From the NCBI GenBank assembly GCA_039105265.1, contig JAPFFF010000029.1, positions 372,001 to 436,000 on the forward strand: DNA of 64,000 nucleotides, read 5' to 3'. A program made the position numbers and the translations under genes. The notes under the pieces are model-generated. The model was not told where the DNA came from, searched no databases, and was given only the letters and a program-made list of their open reading frames with translations. This DNA comes from Tritrichomonas musculus (Eukaryota; Parabasalia; Tritrichomonadida; Tritrichomonadidae). Below, piece by piece: positions 31,069-40,922 of this stretch. How positions within the stretch are numbered: the first letter of the stretch is position 1; each line of letters begins with the position of its first letter.

Positions 31069-31730
31069 CAGCGGTTTCATTTATAAAAAATAAGTCAAAA
31101 TGAACAAATTAAACCAAACTTATTTCATCAGCTTTATCGAAAAGCCAAATACATTATATAATTATATTAGTTAAAATTATCTTAATTCATATATTATATT
31201 TATTAATACTTTTTGAATTTAAATACGACAGAACCATTTATACATATATTTATAAATGATGAAATAGAATAATCGAAGAAAAAAATCGGACAATCGTTTT
31301 TTTCTACGCCACTTTTTGAATGGGTTTTCTATCAATGAGTAGCTAGTTATGGAAAGTAAAAAACCGCCATCTTAAGGTGAAATTTAACTTACTCTGTTAA
31401 GAAAATTAACCAAAAAAATCGTAAATTTAAATTTTCTCTTACAATTATAACTCTTTGCTTTTTTTGATATAATTTTTTTTTATTTTTACATAATTTTTCA
31501 GGAATATACGCACCTGTGATCACCACAGGGCTGCGTGAAGCCGAATCAGGCTCCTTGAATTGCTGGATGAATCGGGAAGCCATTTGAACTAAATATTTAT
31601 GCATTATTTAGCAAAAATTGAATAAAAAATGTATAAAAAAGTATTCAAAAAGTTTAAAAGTTTTCAAAAAGTGGCGTAGAAAAATACGATTCCCCAAAAA
31701 AATCTTTTTTTGATAACAAATAAACCGCTG
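31069..31730. mobile_element. 662 bp TA-flanked inverted-repeat element with a second nested inverted repeat
   Basis: Ends read CAGCGGTTT (31069-31077) and its inverse (31722-31730), each bordered by TA, as in Tc1/mariner-type insertions. Beyond nine bases the repeats are only loosely similar. Inside lies a second, nearly perfect inverted repeat of 26 bases with CTACGCCACTTTTTGAA (31295-31320 and 31663-31688, one mismatch). It may mark a nested insertion or a composite element. A patch of higher GC at about 31503-31590 could be captured gene sequence. No transposase is visible. Confidence 0.72.
31295..31688. repeat. Nested 26-base inverted repeat, outer span 394 bp
   Basis: The two arms (31295-31320, 31663-31688) differ at one base. 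The arms are asymmetric relative to the outer element (226 versus 42 bases from its ends). This favours a separate insertion inside it over an ordinary long terminal repeat. Confidence 0.7.
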
Positions 31731-33256
31731 TATTTCATCATATAAGGTCAAATATTGACCTGAAAAAAGTTTTTCATCTTTCCTGGTTTTATACCTGCTT
31801 TAATATATGTATCTGTCTCTATTTAGTTATAGATGTTATTGAAGAAAACTACAGAATCATCGTCATCTTCTATTTGAACAAATCTTTTGCCATTCTCCGA
31901 CCTTAATTTCAACTCCATTTGATTTTAATATCTCGGTCTCACTTGATTGAATTGAGTATAAGCCAATAGACATATTTAATATTAAACAAATGTTAATCTC
32001 TATGCAAAGTCGTACTTCTTTCAAATCCTTATCATACTTTTCAATGCCTTTCATAAGAACCATAAAACCTTTGAAACAAAAGAACTTGGTATATTTCATA
32101 ATACTTTGAATCATTTTTATCTACTATATACACCATTTATTTTAGTATTTTCAAGGATTTGTTTAATTTCATCTTTGTCATCGTTCCTTTTTCTATACTG
32201 TTCATAGAATTCGGTGATCAGCAGAATGACTTTTTTATGTTTCTTTAGGATAAAAACGTTAAGTAATAACCTCTTTGTGTACATCTAAATTGAACATAGA
32301 TACAAAAATCCTAAGTGTAGAATAATTGAATTACAAAATACTAATTTTTTCACTATCCTGCCATATTCTGCATATATAAGCATTACTTGGGGAATCATAC
32401 CTGATCTTTCTGTTATTTATGTTTTTAAACCAGGTGCGTTGATGAAAAAGTAACCATCGTACTTTAAATTATGAAAATGTGTCAGAGAATTCTTAAATAG
32501 ATAATTGAGAAGCTAGGATAATTGTTTTCACCTTCGAAGGATACTTTGTAAATATTTTGATCTTCATGATAGGCTGTACAATGTAAATAAGGACTATGAG
32601 GAGATACTGTAGTGTTAGCTTCAAAATAAGAATAATAAATTATAGACAAATCTTTCTCTTTCTTCTGGACTTTTTTTAGTCTATTTTTTTTTTTTTGTAC
32701 GAAGTTCTTAATTGTGTTCGAGATCTATATAATCATTCACATTATTGTATTCTGTTGTATTTAAGATGTTCAATTCGAAGTTTCTGATCTCTCTGAGCAA
32801 ATTGAGCTAAAAACTCTTTATAAATATCTTCATAAGAAGAGTGCCCAGGATTAGAATAATACATTTTTTGTCCTTATTACCTTTGAACTTTTCATATAGC
32901 TCTTTCACATGTTTGAGATAATAAATGGCGCATTTAATTGCTTTATAAACAATGTAGTGTTTTATAAAGCAAAAGCTTCACAGTTCTATCTTAAATATTT
33001 CTTTTTGGTGAATTCGACTATCAATTTGTTCAATTCGAAGATTCTGATCTCGAATGCCAATATACTAAACTTAAAGAAAAGATAGTCGAATTCACTGATG
33101 ACAACGAGACATTGTCATTGGTGTGGAAATTAACAATCTCTATTACATGAACGAGTCTGTGAATAAAATACGAAGATACAATTCGTACTTTACTCAAGAT
33201 AGCGCATTTACTTAAATATAAAATTAATTTTTTGAATTTTTATGTATTTTTTATTA
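31731..33256 (-). pseudogene. Gene-poor tract with decayed minus-strand coding remnants
   Basis: No intact gene is present. Short minus-strand stretches look like old coding sequence (about 31863-32114, and about 32740-32990). A motif near RDQ-LRIE recurs in diverged form at about 32769-32791 and 33028-33050, which suggests a partial internal duplication. I cannot name the source family. The tract could be a decayed host gene or an old element; it is broken in several places. Confidence 0.4.
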
Positions 33257-34086
33257 GACCTATCCACAAATCAAAAATCGTTTGTTGAACGTTTACTAAA
33301 AATTTGCGGATAATAAACTTTTTGTGAACATTTTATTGTACTCAAATATTTAATTATTTCTAAATATCCCATTCTTTGCAAATAAGCGGTATTGTCCGTA
33401 ATTTTTTAAGTTTTTTGGTAAACGTTTTGTTCAAAAACAAAACGTTTATTTGCTTTATGTTTTAATTTTTTTTGTTCCAATATCTTAAAAAATATATATT
33501 TTTTAAAGAAAAAAATTAATTAATGATTTGGCTGTTTTTAAATAAAGATCAAAATTTATAATTGAATGTACATAAAAGAACAGAGTAAATATTTTGAAAA
33601 AGGATAATAATGAAAAAAATTTGATTTTTACAATTTAAATCAGTTGTATATGCAAAATTCATATGATTTAGATTGTATTATTTAAAATGGTTGATGAAAA
33701 TATTGGTTAATAAAAATTTTAGTTTCTAAATTCGAAATGATCATAATTATTTTTACATAATTCATCTATAAAAACATAAAAAAATAGAAAATTCTTATCA
33801 AACATTGAATTATAAAGTATATTATTGATATAGTCGAATTTGTTCTTATTAATACTTATATTTGATAATAAGCTATTTGCATCTATTTTTAATTGTTTGC
33901 TCATATAATTTGAAGTTAATATTATTTTTTAAAAAATATTGTCCTCGAAAAAGTTTTATAGATGTAAACATTAGCTTTTTTACAAATATTTTTTTATTTG
34001 AGAATTTTAAGATATTCACAAAAAGTTTGTTGTCCGCAAATTTTCAATAAACGTTCAACAAACGATTTTTGATTTGTGGATAGGTC
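33257..34086. mobile_element. 830 bp element with ~75-100 bp terminal inverted repeats
   Basis: The ends begin GACCTATCCACAAATC and stay nearly identical, inverted, for about 75 bases (33257-33331 and 34012-34086), then fade. TATTA flanks both ends (33252-33256 and 34087-34091), so a 5-base target duplication is the simplest reading; a 2-base TA is also possible. Long repeats of this kind occur in Mutator-like and other DNA transposons, so the superfamily is open. Inside is a perfect 30-base hairpin (33419-33448) and a 61-codon ORF without known domain. It is non-autonomous. Confidence 0.82.
33419..33448. repeat. Perfect short hairpin within the 830 bp element
   Basis: TAAACGTTTTGTT is followed by a four-base loop CAAA and the exact inverse AACAAAACGTTTA. 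It may be a remnant of a terminal end or a structural feature of the element. Confidence 0.8.
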
Positions 34087-34091
34087 TATTA

Positions 34092-34740
34092 AATTGAATA
34101 ATATAATCAGAATATTCGCATCCTAATTAGATGTTTTCTCGACTGTGATCGATGTTTGCGATGACGAGTTCTTTTTGGGTGGTCGAGAGTGTTTGTAGAA
34201 CTTGATCAACCGGATAATCTTGCGAATTAAGACTAAAAAAATTTTGAGCATTTCGAGGATTTGAAGTATAAAATTAATATGGAGTGACTTATACTCTGAT
34301 GCATTAAATAAAATGTCAAAGTTTAGTTGCATAGAAATCCTTTGAAACCCTAGTTCTCCAAAATTTTGATCTTGAAATGTGTCAATTGTAACTATAAAAA
34401 ACTCCAAAACGAAATCTTCTAAATAGAGTATATACAAAATATATATTTATATATTTCTTTCATTCTGTCCCATCCAACCGGGAATATATATATAGGCAGC
34501 CTCAAATCTGAAAAATAAGGTGTCCAATCAGTTCTCTCTAATGCTAAAAGTAAGTCAATTTCAACGATTCTTCTGTTGTCGAATACATTTATAAATTGGC
34601 TAAACTGATTGTTATTTTAACGGAACATTTATTTAATCTATTGAGCCTCATGATGGGAATTAGCTTTTTGAGTGAATCTTGTGATTAAATAAATGGCTGT
34701 GGTGATGGAGTCACTTTTGGAATTAAAACATGATTTTTAA
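34092..34740. other. Spacer with a weak minus-strand ORF
   Basis: A 104-codon minus-strand ORF (34123-34437) has a hydrophobic helix followed by a basic, Pro/Ser-rich tail (KFYKHSRPPKKNSSSQT), like the end of a membrane protein. It has no supported start or N-terminal domain. I treat it as a remnant at best. Confidence 0.3.
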
Positions 34741-34746
34741 TTTTTG

Positions 34747-35280
34747 GAGGTTTGTTTACTGATTCTGAAATTATTGGTTTGAAATGACTTTTCGAATCAG
34801 AAGAAATTGGTAAAAATAAACAAGAGAACCCAAAACAACATCACACCTGGAAGATTGGAAACCTACTGCCATTGTGCCTTGATTGCGAGTTTGAGACGAA
34901 TCAATATGAATATATCTAGGAGTTTTGGCATCTTTAAATTGTACAACTGAAACGATTGGGAAGTTGACAAAATTTTCTGATCCTTTTTTTGTAAAATTTG
35001 CTCTATGAAATGCATTGCACTTGAGTCTAGGATCAGATGCTTGGAGGACAGAAATGCTTGAAGTTTTAAACCATAAGTGGTCACTTGAAATATTAGGATC
35101 TCCTAATATTAGTTTGGTTTGTTCTCACTTCATAACATCTGTAATAATCATCGGTAGAGTAAATTGGCAAAAGTAATGATAAGGAGGATCTTCTTCTTCA
35201 ATGTATTGAAAATCAAAAACAAGATTAAAATATAATCTTCAGGGAGATTGAAATAATTTTGGTCGTTACATCTAAATTGG
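34747..35280 (-). pseudogene. Decayed coding sequence of unknown family
   Basis: The minus strand has protein-like composition over about 530 bases in more than one frame (for example FHRANFTKKGSENFVNFPI and a separate stretch with YIEEEDPPYHYFCQFTL). Stops and frame changes interrupt it, and I see no complete gene. I do not recognise the source. It lies at the right side of the repeat-rich island. Confidence 0.55.
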
Positions 35281-35500
35281 TAAAAAACAAAGTCTGTTTC
35301 GAGTTTTTGGACTTGAATTACTATTTAGGTGAATTTTTATACAATATACCAAAATCACAGCAAATATATACTATTATTACAGGAACTTACATATAATTAT
35401 AAAATAATTATTTCGCTCTTTTTTTTTTTTTTGAATGATTTTTGATTTCAAGCAACGTTTGAAATTTATACGTTAGATAACTTGTTTTTGTTGAATATTA

Positions 35501-36622
35501 ATGACTAATCAAGATAACTTTGATACATCTTCTTTTAGTTCTTTTTTTAATTATGAAGGAAACCTTCGACAAGTTAATAATCGCCGTGCTCCTCGTCGAA
35601 CACAATTTGAACGTCAATCTGCTTATCATCGTCTTTCAAGGTTTCCTGATCGATTTAACGCAAAACCAAAACTTCCATCAGCAGAAGATCCCAATGATCC
35701 AACACCATTTGCCACAAATTTTTTCAAAGCAAATCCAGATATGGAAGATCTTTCAAAACCAGAAGAAAAGCTTGAGGCTCTTACACGTAAACTTGCAGAA
35801 AATACTTCAATGCCTACATCAGAAAGATTTACTGCATTAAGTCAACAAAAAACAATGCGCTATCTAATATACGGAGACGATTCCATTGAAATGCTTAGAT
35901 CTTATGTTGCCTTAGGTATGTTCTATAATGAAAACAGACGTCATGAGTCGGCTATCAGAAATCTTGATCAAGCTCAAAAACTAGAAAAAACTCATCCATT
36001 AGAAAAAAAGGATTCATTCATCGTTGCACTTGAACTTGCTGAAGCTCATCTTTCAATAGAAAACAATAAATCAAAGCATGTTGCTGATGCTGAAACAGCA
36101 TTAAAACCTTTTGAACAGTTTGTTAAAGATAACTCTCCAGATAATGAAGAAAAAGATAATGATGATAAGGAAGAAGAAGAAGAGGAAGCAGATTTAGACC
36201 GACTTGACACAGTCACTAAAATTCGATATGATTTAGCTATTGCACGAATTCTTTCTGGAAAGAAGGATTATCAAGGCGCAGAGGAAAAATTCAAGGAAGC
36301 ATTAGATCAATATGATCAAACCCACCAAGATGAACCTTTAGGCCGATTATACGTTGAAATTGCAGACACATGCGATAATGCAAATGATAAAGAAGAAGCT
36401 CAACAATATTATGAAAAAGCATTAAAAATATTTCAAGGATTAAAATTAACCGAGATGGCTGAACTTGTTGATAATAAAATCGACGACATTAAGTCACAGA
36501 TTCAACTTGCAGAAAGAAAATGTGGACAAGAAGAAGAGGAATATGAAGATGGAAACGGAGATAAATCAACAGCCAGTGAAGAATCAGAATTTGAAAAAAG
36601 AGCTCCACGAAGATATAAATGA
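35501..36622 (+). CDS. TPR-repeat protein (TTC23-like arrangement)
   Basis: The 373-residue protein has an N-terminal ~90 residues that are basic and disordered (RRAPRRTQFERQSAYHRLSRF). From about 95 on there are helix-pair repeats: SIEMLRSYVALGMFYNENRRHESAIRNLDQA and LGRLYVEIADTCDNANDKEEAQQYYEKALKIF are clear TPR units. An acidic run (EEKDNDDKEEEEEEADLD) splits the array. The YLIYGDDSIEMLRSYVALG segment recalls the first TPR of TTC23-type ciliary proteins, but this is tentative. It is likely a scaffold, perhaps flagellar. The C-terminus is acidic, then basic. Confidence 0.82.
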   Translation: MTNQDNFDTSSFSSFFNYEGNLRQVNNRRAPRRTQFERQSAYHRLSRFPDRFNAKPKLPSAEDPNDPTPFATNFFKANPDMEDLSKPEEKLEALTRKLAENTSMPTSERFTALSQQKTMRYLIYGDDSIEMLRSYVALGMFYNENRRHESAIRNLDQAQKLEKTHPLEKKDSFIVALELAEAHLSIENNKSKHVADAETALKPFEQFVKDNSPDNEEKDNDDKEEEEEEADLDRLDTVTKIRYDLAIARILSGKKDYQGAEEKFKEALDQYDQTHQDEPLGRLYVEIADTCDNANDKEEAQQYYEKALKIFQGLKLTEMAELVDNKIDDIKSQIQLAERKCGQEEEEYEDGNGDKSTASEESEFEKRAPRRYK

Positions 36623-36757
36623 AAAATCTCATATAGGCTCTTTATATCAAGATACTTTTTATTTGTTTCATTTTTTAAAGTTATTTTCAAATAATACTTA
36701 CTCTATTTTAAGAAATGAATGTTATTTATTTTGAATAAATTCTATGCATTGAATTAA

Positions 36758-38440
36758 ATGGAAGGAATAAATATAAATATACCAGAAATTAAAGTTGAAA
36801 ATGACTTTTCAATCATATATAAAGGAAAGGATGAAGATGATGATAACAATATTATAGAAATTAAAACTTCCAAAGATGAAGTTGTTAGAACACTTCGTTA
36901 TTTTAAACAAAGAATCAACGAAGTTCAGCATTTGAACGAATATTATATTCATGATAAATTTTCATGTAATATATTTAAAGAGTTCATTGAATCAATCAAA
37001 ACAAAAGCACTAACTTTAACAGAATATAATTATCAAGAATACTACCAGCTCAGCAAAAAATATGAGTATTACGAGCTTCAGCAGGAAATCGAGAAATTCG
37101 CTAAGCAAAGGCCCGACTTAAAAGCTGTTATTAATCAACTTTCAACTAAATCAAACTTTATTGAAGAAAATGAAGAAGTCGATATCATTTCTGATCCAAT
37201 TAAAGAAGAAATTATTTCAAAGCATTTAGACATATGCCTTCGAAATCCCAATCTCATAAAATTACCAATCCAAATGCTAAACCGAATATTAAATTCACCA
37301 AATAGGGTTTTGAATGATTATCACTTGTTATTCGATTTTATAATGAGGTAGTACAATTGCGATTTAAAAATAAAAATGAAATAATGCCCAATGGCCAAGA
37401 AGATCTTGAAGATCTTGAAGTTCTTATTAACTCGTTGGACTACCAAGAAATGAATAATAAAGAAATTGAAGAGTTTTTATTATTTGATGAATCATTAACA
37501 AAATTATATCATCCAGCTCATGCAGAAAATAAGATTAAACAGCTTATTTCAGAAAATACAGAAAAAGAACAGACTATTCAGAAACTTGAGTCTACTATTG
37601 AAGACATTTATACGAAATATAACGAATTAAATGATTTTATATCAATTAACAAAACAGAAAATGATCACGAAATGCAAAAAAATAACTCAAAATTTGATAA
37701 ACAAGCACAAATAAATGAAAAATCCAAAATATAATGAATAAGCATAAGAAAAAAATTGAAGAGCAATCTAATACAATTTTAAAATTCCATACAGAATTTC
37801 AAAACCAAAAGAAAGAATTAAATGATTGTAAAGCATATATTCAAAATCTTGAAAAGATTATTAAAACTCAACAAATAAAATTTGATCAGCAAGAAAAATC
37901 AATTCAAGATTCTTCTGAGCAGTTATTAGAAACACGTAGCATGTGTGAAAAACTATTCCAATATCAAAATAAAATTAAGAAGGAGTCTTTTCATGATGAA
38001 TCAAGTATTTTAAATATTCAAAAACAATCTGATTCGTTAAAAAGTACTAAATCATCTTATGATAAAGATGAAATAGTTTTCACTCAAGAATACCATAATG
38101 ATTCTTTTTCTGGTATTCTTGCAAATTTGACTAGAAAACATAAGTGCAACATTAATGATAAGAAGATCATGGGTTCTGGAAGGTTCAAATGATAAAGTAA
38201 ATTGGATTGAATTAGACTCTCATACAAAAGATTTTATTTTATGTTCAAAATCAGAAATTAGAACATTTATTGTTCAAGATAAATCAAAATGTGAACATTT
38301 ATTGTTCACAATATTCGATGGAAGATGAGTCAGAAATCAGTAGTTTAACGATGGAAGATGAGTTGACTACTGCCTGTATCAGCAGCATTTCAGATACGTT
38401 CAACTTCGGATGACTGGGAGAAGTTCAAATGAAGACTTTG
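36758..38440 (+). pseudogene. Broken BTB/BACK - coiled coil - F5/8C gene (trichomonad family)
   Basis: Four consecutive reading segments together have the architecture of a family common in trichomonads. 36758-37351 starts at a good ATG and carries the BTB-like N-terminus and the BACK-like end (NPNLIKLPIQMLNRILNSPN). 37357-37734 and 37734-38192 are coiled coil (ENTEKEQTIQKLESTIEDIY). A further frame at about 38170-38330 has a discoidin/F5/8C signature (EGSNDKVNWIELDS), with a last trace to about 38430. The frame changes near 37345-37357, near 37730 and near 38170-38190, with further decay after 38330. This is a host gene family, recently broken because each segment is still well preserved. 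Sequencing errors are the alternative, although several independent ones would be needed. Confidence 0.78.
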
Positions 38441-38591
38441 TTTTAGAGATTATGAATATTGAATTCTTTGGAAAATATTCAAATCTAGCTAAGAATCTAT
38501 GCTGAAATTTATGATATTTCAATAAATAAATAATACAAATGATCCAATTCACTTTTACTTACATTAAAATCAAATAAAAAAACGCTTATTC

Positions 38592-39935
38592 TTAGCTTCC
38601 AGCTGATATGACAGACATACTGATCCCAAAGGCAATAATCGGCGTTATTGGTTTGCAAAATGAGACATGGAATGAGTCAGACGCGATTTTGTATAGAATA
38701 AGGAGAGTATTATCATCTTTATCACGAATGATAAAATTCTTTGAGCTGGGATTTATAAAAAGTTTTGACAATTCCTCGGTCTTTTGCTTGCCATCATCAG
38801 GAGGACTGGTAGATGGGTTGATTGACTCGAAATATTCAAATCTATCTAATTTAAGAGTTGAGTAACTGCTTTCGAGATTTGATAGAAAATCTATTTGGCC
38901 ATTCTCTTGTGCATTTTTATCTTGATTTTTGCTAAAAACCTGAATAATTTTAGAAAGTGACTTTCTGCGTGATATTGGATAATGGGGCTTTCCATCTTTA
39001 GTAATCAAAATTTTGACTTTTTTGCATTTCTTTTTTGATGATGAAGGCTGATGAGCTGTTTCAGTGCCAATTTCAATTCCACATAATTCACCTTCTCTAT
39101 CATCATTAAATTTTTCTTCAGTTGTATAAACTGTAAAAGCATCATGACCTGAATCAATACGAACAAATCCTTTTAATGAATCATTTTGTATTTTAGAAGA
39201 TATTGGCGCATTTGTTGTAATTTGAAATATTTTACCCTTAGAATCTTTTGATTCTGACCCAAAGAAAACTACTTTGCTATTTTCCTCCATCCTAAACTTG
39301 CCTTTTTTGCTTGATTGTCTAAAAACTAAAAAAGATGATATTTTGTTTTTGTGTGAGTTTTTCTCATTTGAATTAGCCGAATCTGTAGTTTGAACTTCTG
39401 GTGATAACTGTAAACTGCTTGTATTATTATTGCTATTAGCTGTAACTGGTGTATTAATTTGATTTTGAGATTGCGCTATGGTATTTTGTTGGCTGCCATT
39501 CATTTCATTGCTATTATTGGGGTTAATACTAGCATTATTATTACTGTTATTGGGTTTGAAAATAAATGCATTGTCACTACTATTTGAATCAAAGTCATCT
39601 ATTTCTATTTTCCTTTGTACCTGCATATTTTTATTATTATTATTATTATTATTAATATTATTATTATTTTGATTTTTGGCTGCTGGATTTTTTGTTTTTG
39701 CTTTCCAATCAACTTCATGAGCAGGGTAATCTTCTTCTGACTCTAATGATGCTGATGATAAAAAAGCTGTGCGAGAGGGAGTATCATCAGCATCTACTGC
39801 ACCAATACTAGGAATATCACTTCCATAACTATAGTCTGAGTAAGATGATGAAAGAGCTAGCTTAACTTTACTTTTTTGGTTGAGAGGAGGTCCTGGTCGA
39901 TTACGCATTGGAAATTTGATACTCGGGATACTCAT
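38592..39935 (-). CDS. Tubby C-terminal domain protein
   Basis: In this 447-residue protein, residues 1-200 are low complexity (Ser/Asn, with a poly-Asn run). The C-terminal half matches Tubby/TULP domains. KGFVRIDSGHDAFTVYT corresponds to the conserved GKLRSNxxGTxFTVYD strand and is followed by GELCGIEIG. The end, SKNFIIRDKDDNTLLILYKIASDSFHVSFCKPITPIIAFGISMSVIS, matches the family's closing NFQ...DxFTLDFxYPLSxLQAFAI segment. Such domains bind phosphoinositides and carry cargo to cilia or act at the plasma membrane. Basic residues of the lipid pocket cannot be checked by eye. The last family residues (SFDGKLACE) are replaced by a short ending. Confidence 0.82.
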   Translation of the reverse strand: MSIPSIKFPMRNRPGPPLNQKSKVKLALSSSYSDYSYGSDIPSIGAVDADDTPSRTAFLSSASLESEEDYPAHEVDWKAKTKNPAAKNQNNNNINNNNNNNKNMQVQRKIEIDDFDSNSSDNAFIFKPNNSNNNASINPNNSNEMNGSQQNTIAQSQNQINTPVTANSNNNTSSLQLSPEVQTTDSANSNEKNSHKNKISSFLVFRQSSKKGKFRMEENSKVVFFGSESKDSKGKIFQITTNAPISSKIQNDSLKGFVRIDSGHDAFTVYTTEEKFNDDREGELCGIEIGTETAHQPSSSKKKCKKVKILITKDGKPHYPISRRKSLSKIIQVFSKNQDKNAQENGQIDFLSNLESSYSTLKLDRFEYFESINPSTSPPDDGKQKTEELSKLFINPSSKNFIIRDKDDNTLLILYKIASDSFHVSFCKPITPIIAFGISMSVISAGS

Positions 39936-40001
39936 TGCTATTCAATATTATATTATATTTTTAGGAGTTTAAAATAAATTTATACGATTATTTTTCATAG
40001 A

Positions 40002-40032
<31 letters not shown>

Positions 40033-40922
40033 TTAAATATAATTTAAAAAAAAAAGAGTTGTGTAAATTAAATCATATTTAAATACGCTATTTTGAAACT
40101 AATGTTAAATATTTTTCATAGCCAAATTCATCGTTGGAACTTGTTTTAAATATTTTATTTATGTTGCATTTCATCGTTTTACTTTGATGGAAGTAGTATA
40201 AGTGGAGATGAAAGTGTAATTGGCAATAATAATATGAATGCTCTTTCAATATTAAGAGAAGCAATATAGAAAGCACCAATTGCTTTTCAGTTTTTTCCGA
40301 GGGATGCATGGGTAAATGCTGTTGGTGTAATTTGGGTTACAAATATAATTTTTAAATGTTATAAGAAAATTTTTGCGAATTTGCTTAATATTAGATGTAT
40401 TGATGGTGGGCTTATTAATAAGCGAGGGAAATTTCCGAGACTTAGTTTTATCTATGTTAGATATGACATGTTACGCCAACAAGTGACTGAAAGTCAAATA
40501 CAAGACTTGGATCAGCATGATGTGGTTTAATGTATCATTAAGATTTAACTTTTACAATGGATTCAAATGAAGACACTATTTAAAAATGCAAATGGGATAA
40601 TCCTAATGGAATACCAAAAATAGCTCTGCTATAGAAATTATCTGATTCTCTAAAAAAGTGAATAAACTTTTTATAATGTTTACTTTTTTTTAGAGTTTTT
40701 CTGATCATTATTGGCAAAGTATTTTATTGAAATTTTTCATTGAAATGCAAACTTTTTGTGAATTCACAAAAAAATAAATAAAAATCAAAAAAAAAGTAAT
40801 TCTTCTTGCAAACCATCTGCATTGAATTTAAGAGTAATTATATATAAGAATGAGAAATTTCCAGTTTGTATATACAGATTTTATTTTTCAATAATTTATT
40901 TAACCGTAGGACAATTTGCCAT
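39936..40922. other. Spacer with poly-A tract and decayed coding remnant
   Basis: An A run of about 30 (39999-40029) follows the Tubby gene start. From about 40180 to 40620 the plus strand has coding-like stretches (for example AFQFFPRDAWVNAVGVIW) broken by stops, with no intact gene. The source is unknown. The initiator-binding protein's promoter must lie near the right end. Confidence 0.45.
39999..40029 (+). repeat. Poly-A homopolymer tract
   Basis: About 30 consecutive A on the plus strand, upstream of the minus-strand Tubby gene (poly-T on the coding strand). It could be a poly(dA:dT) nucleosome-excluding promoter tract or the tail of an old retroposed copy; no such copy is recognisable next to it. 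Confidence 0.85.
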
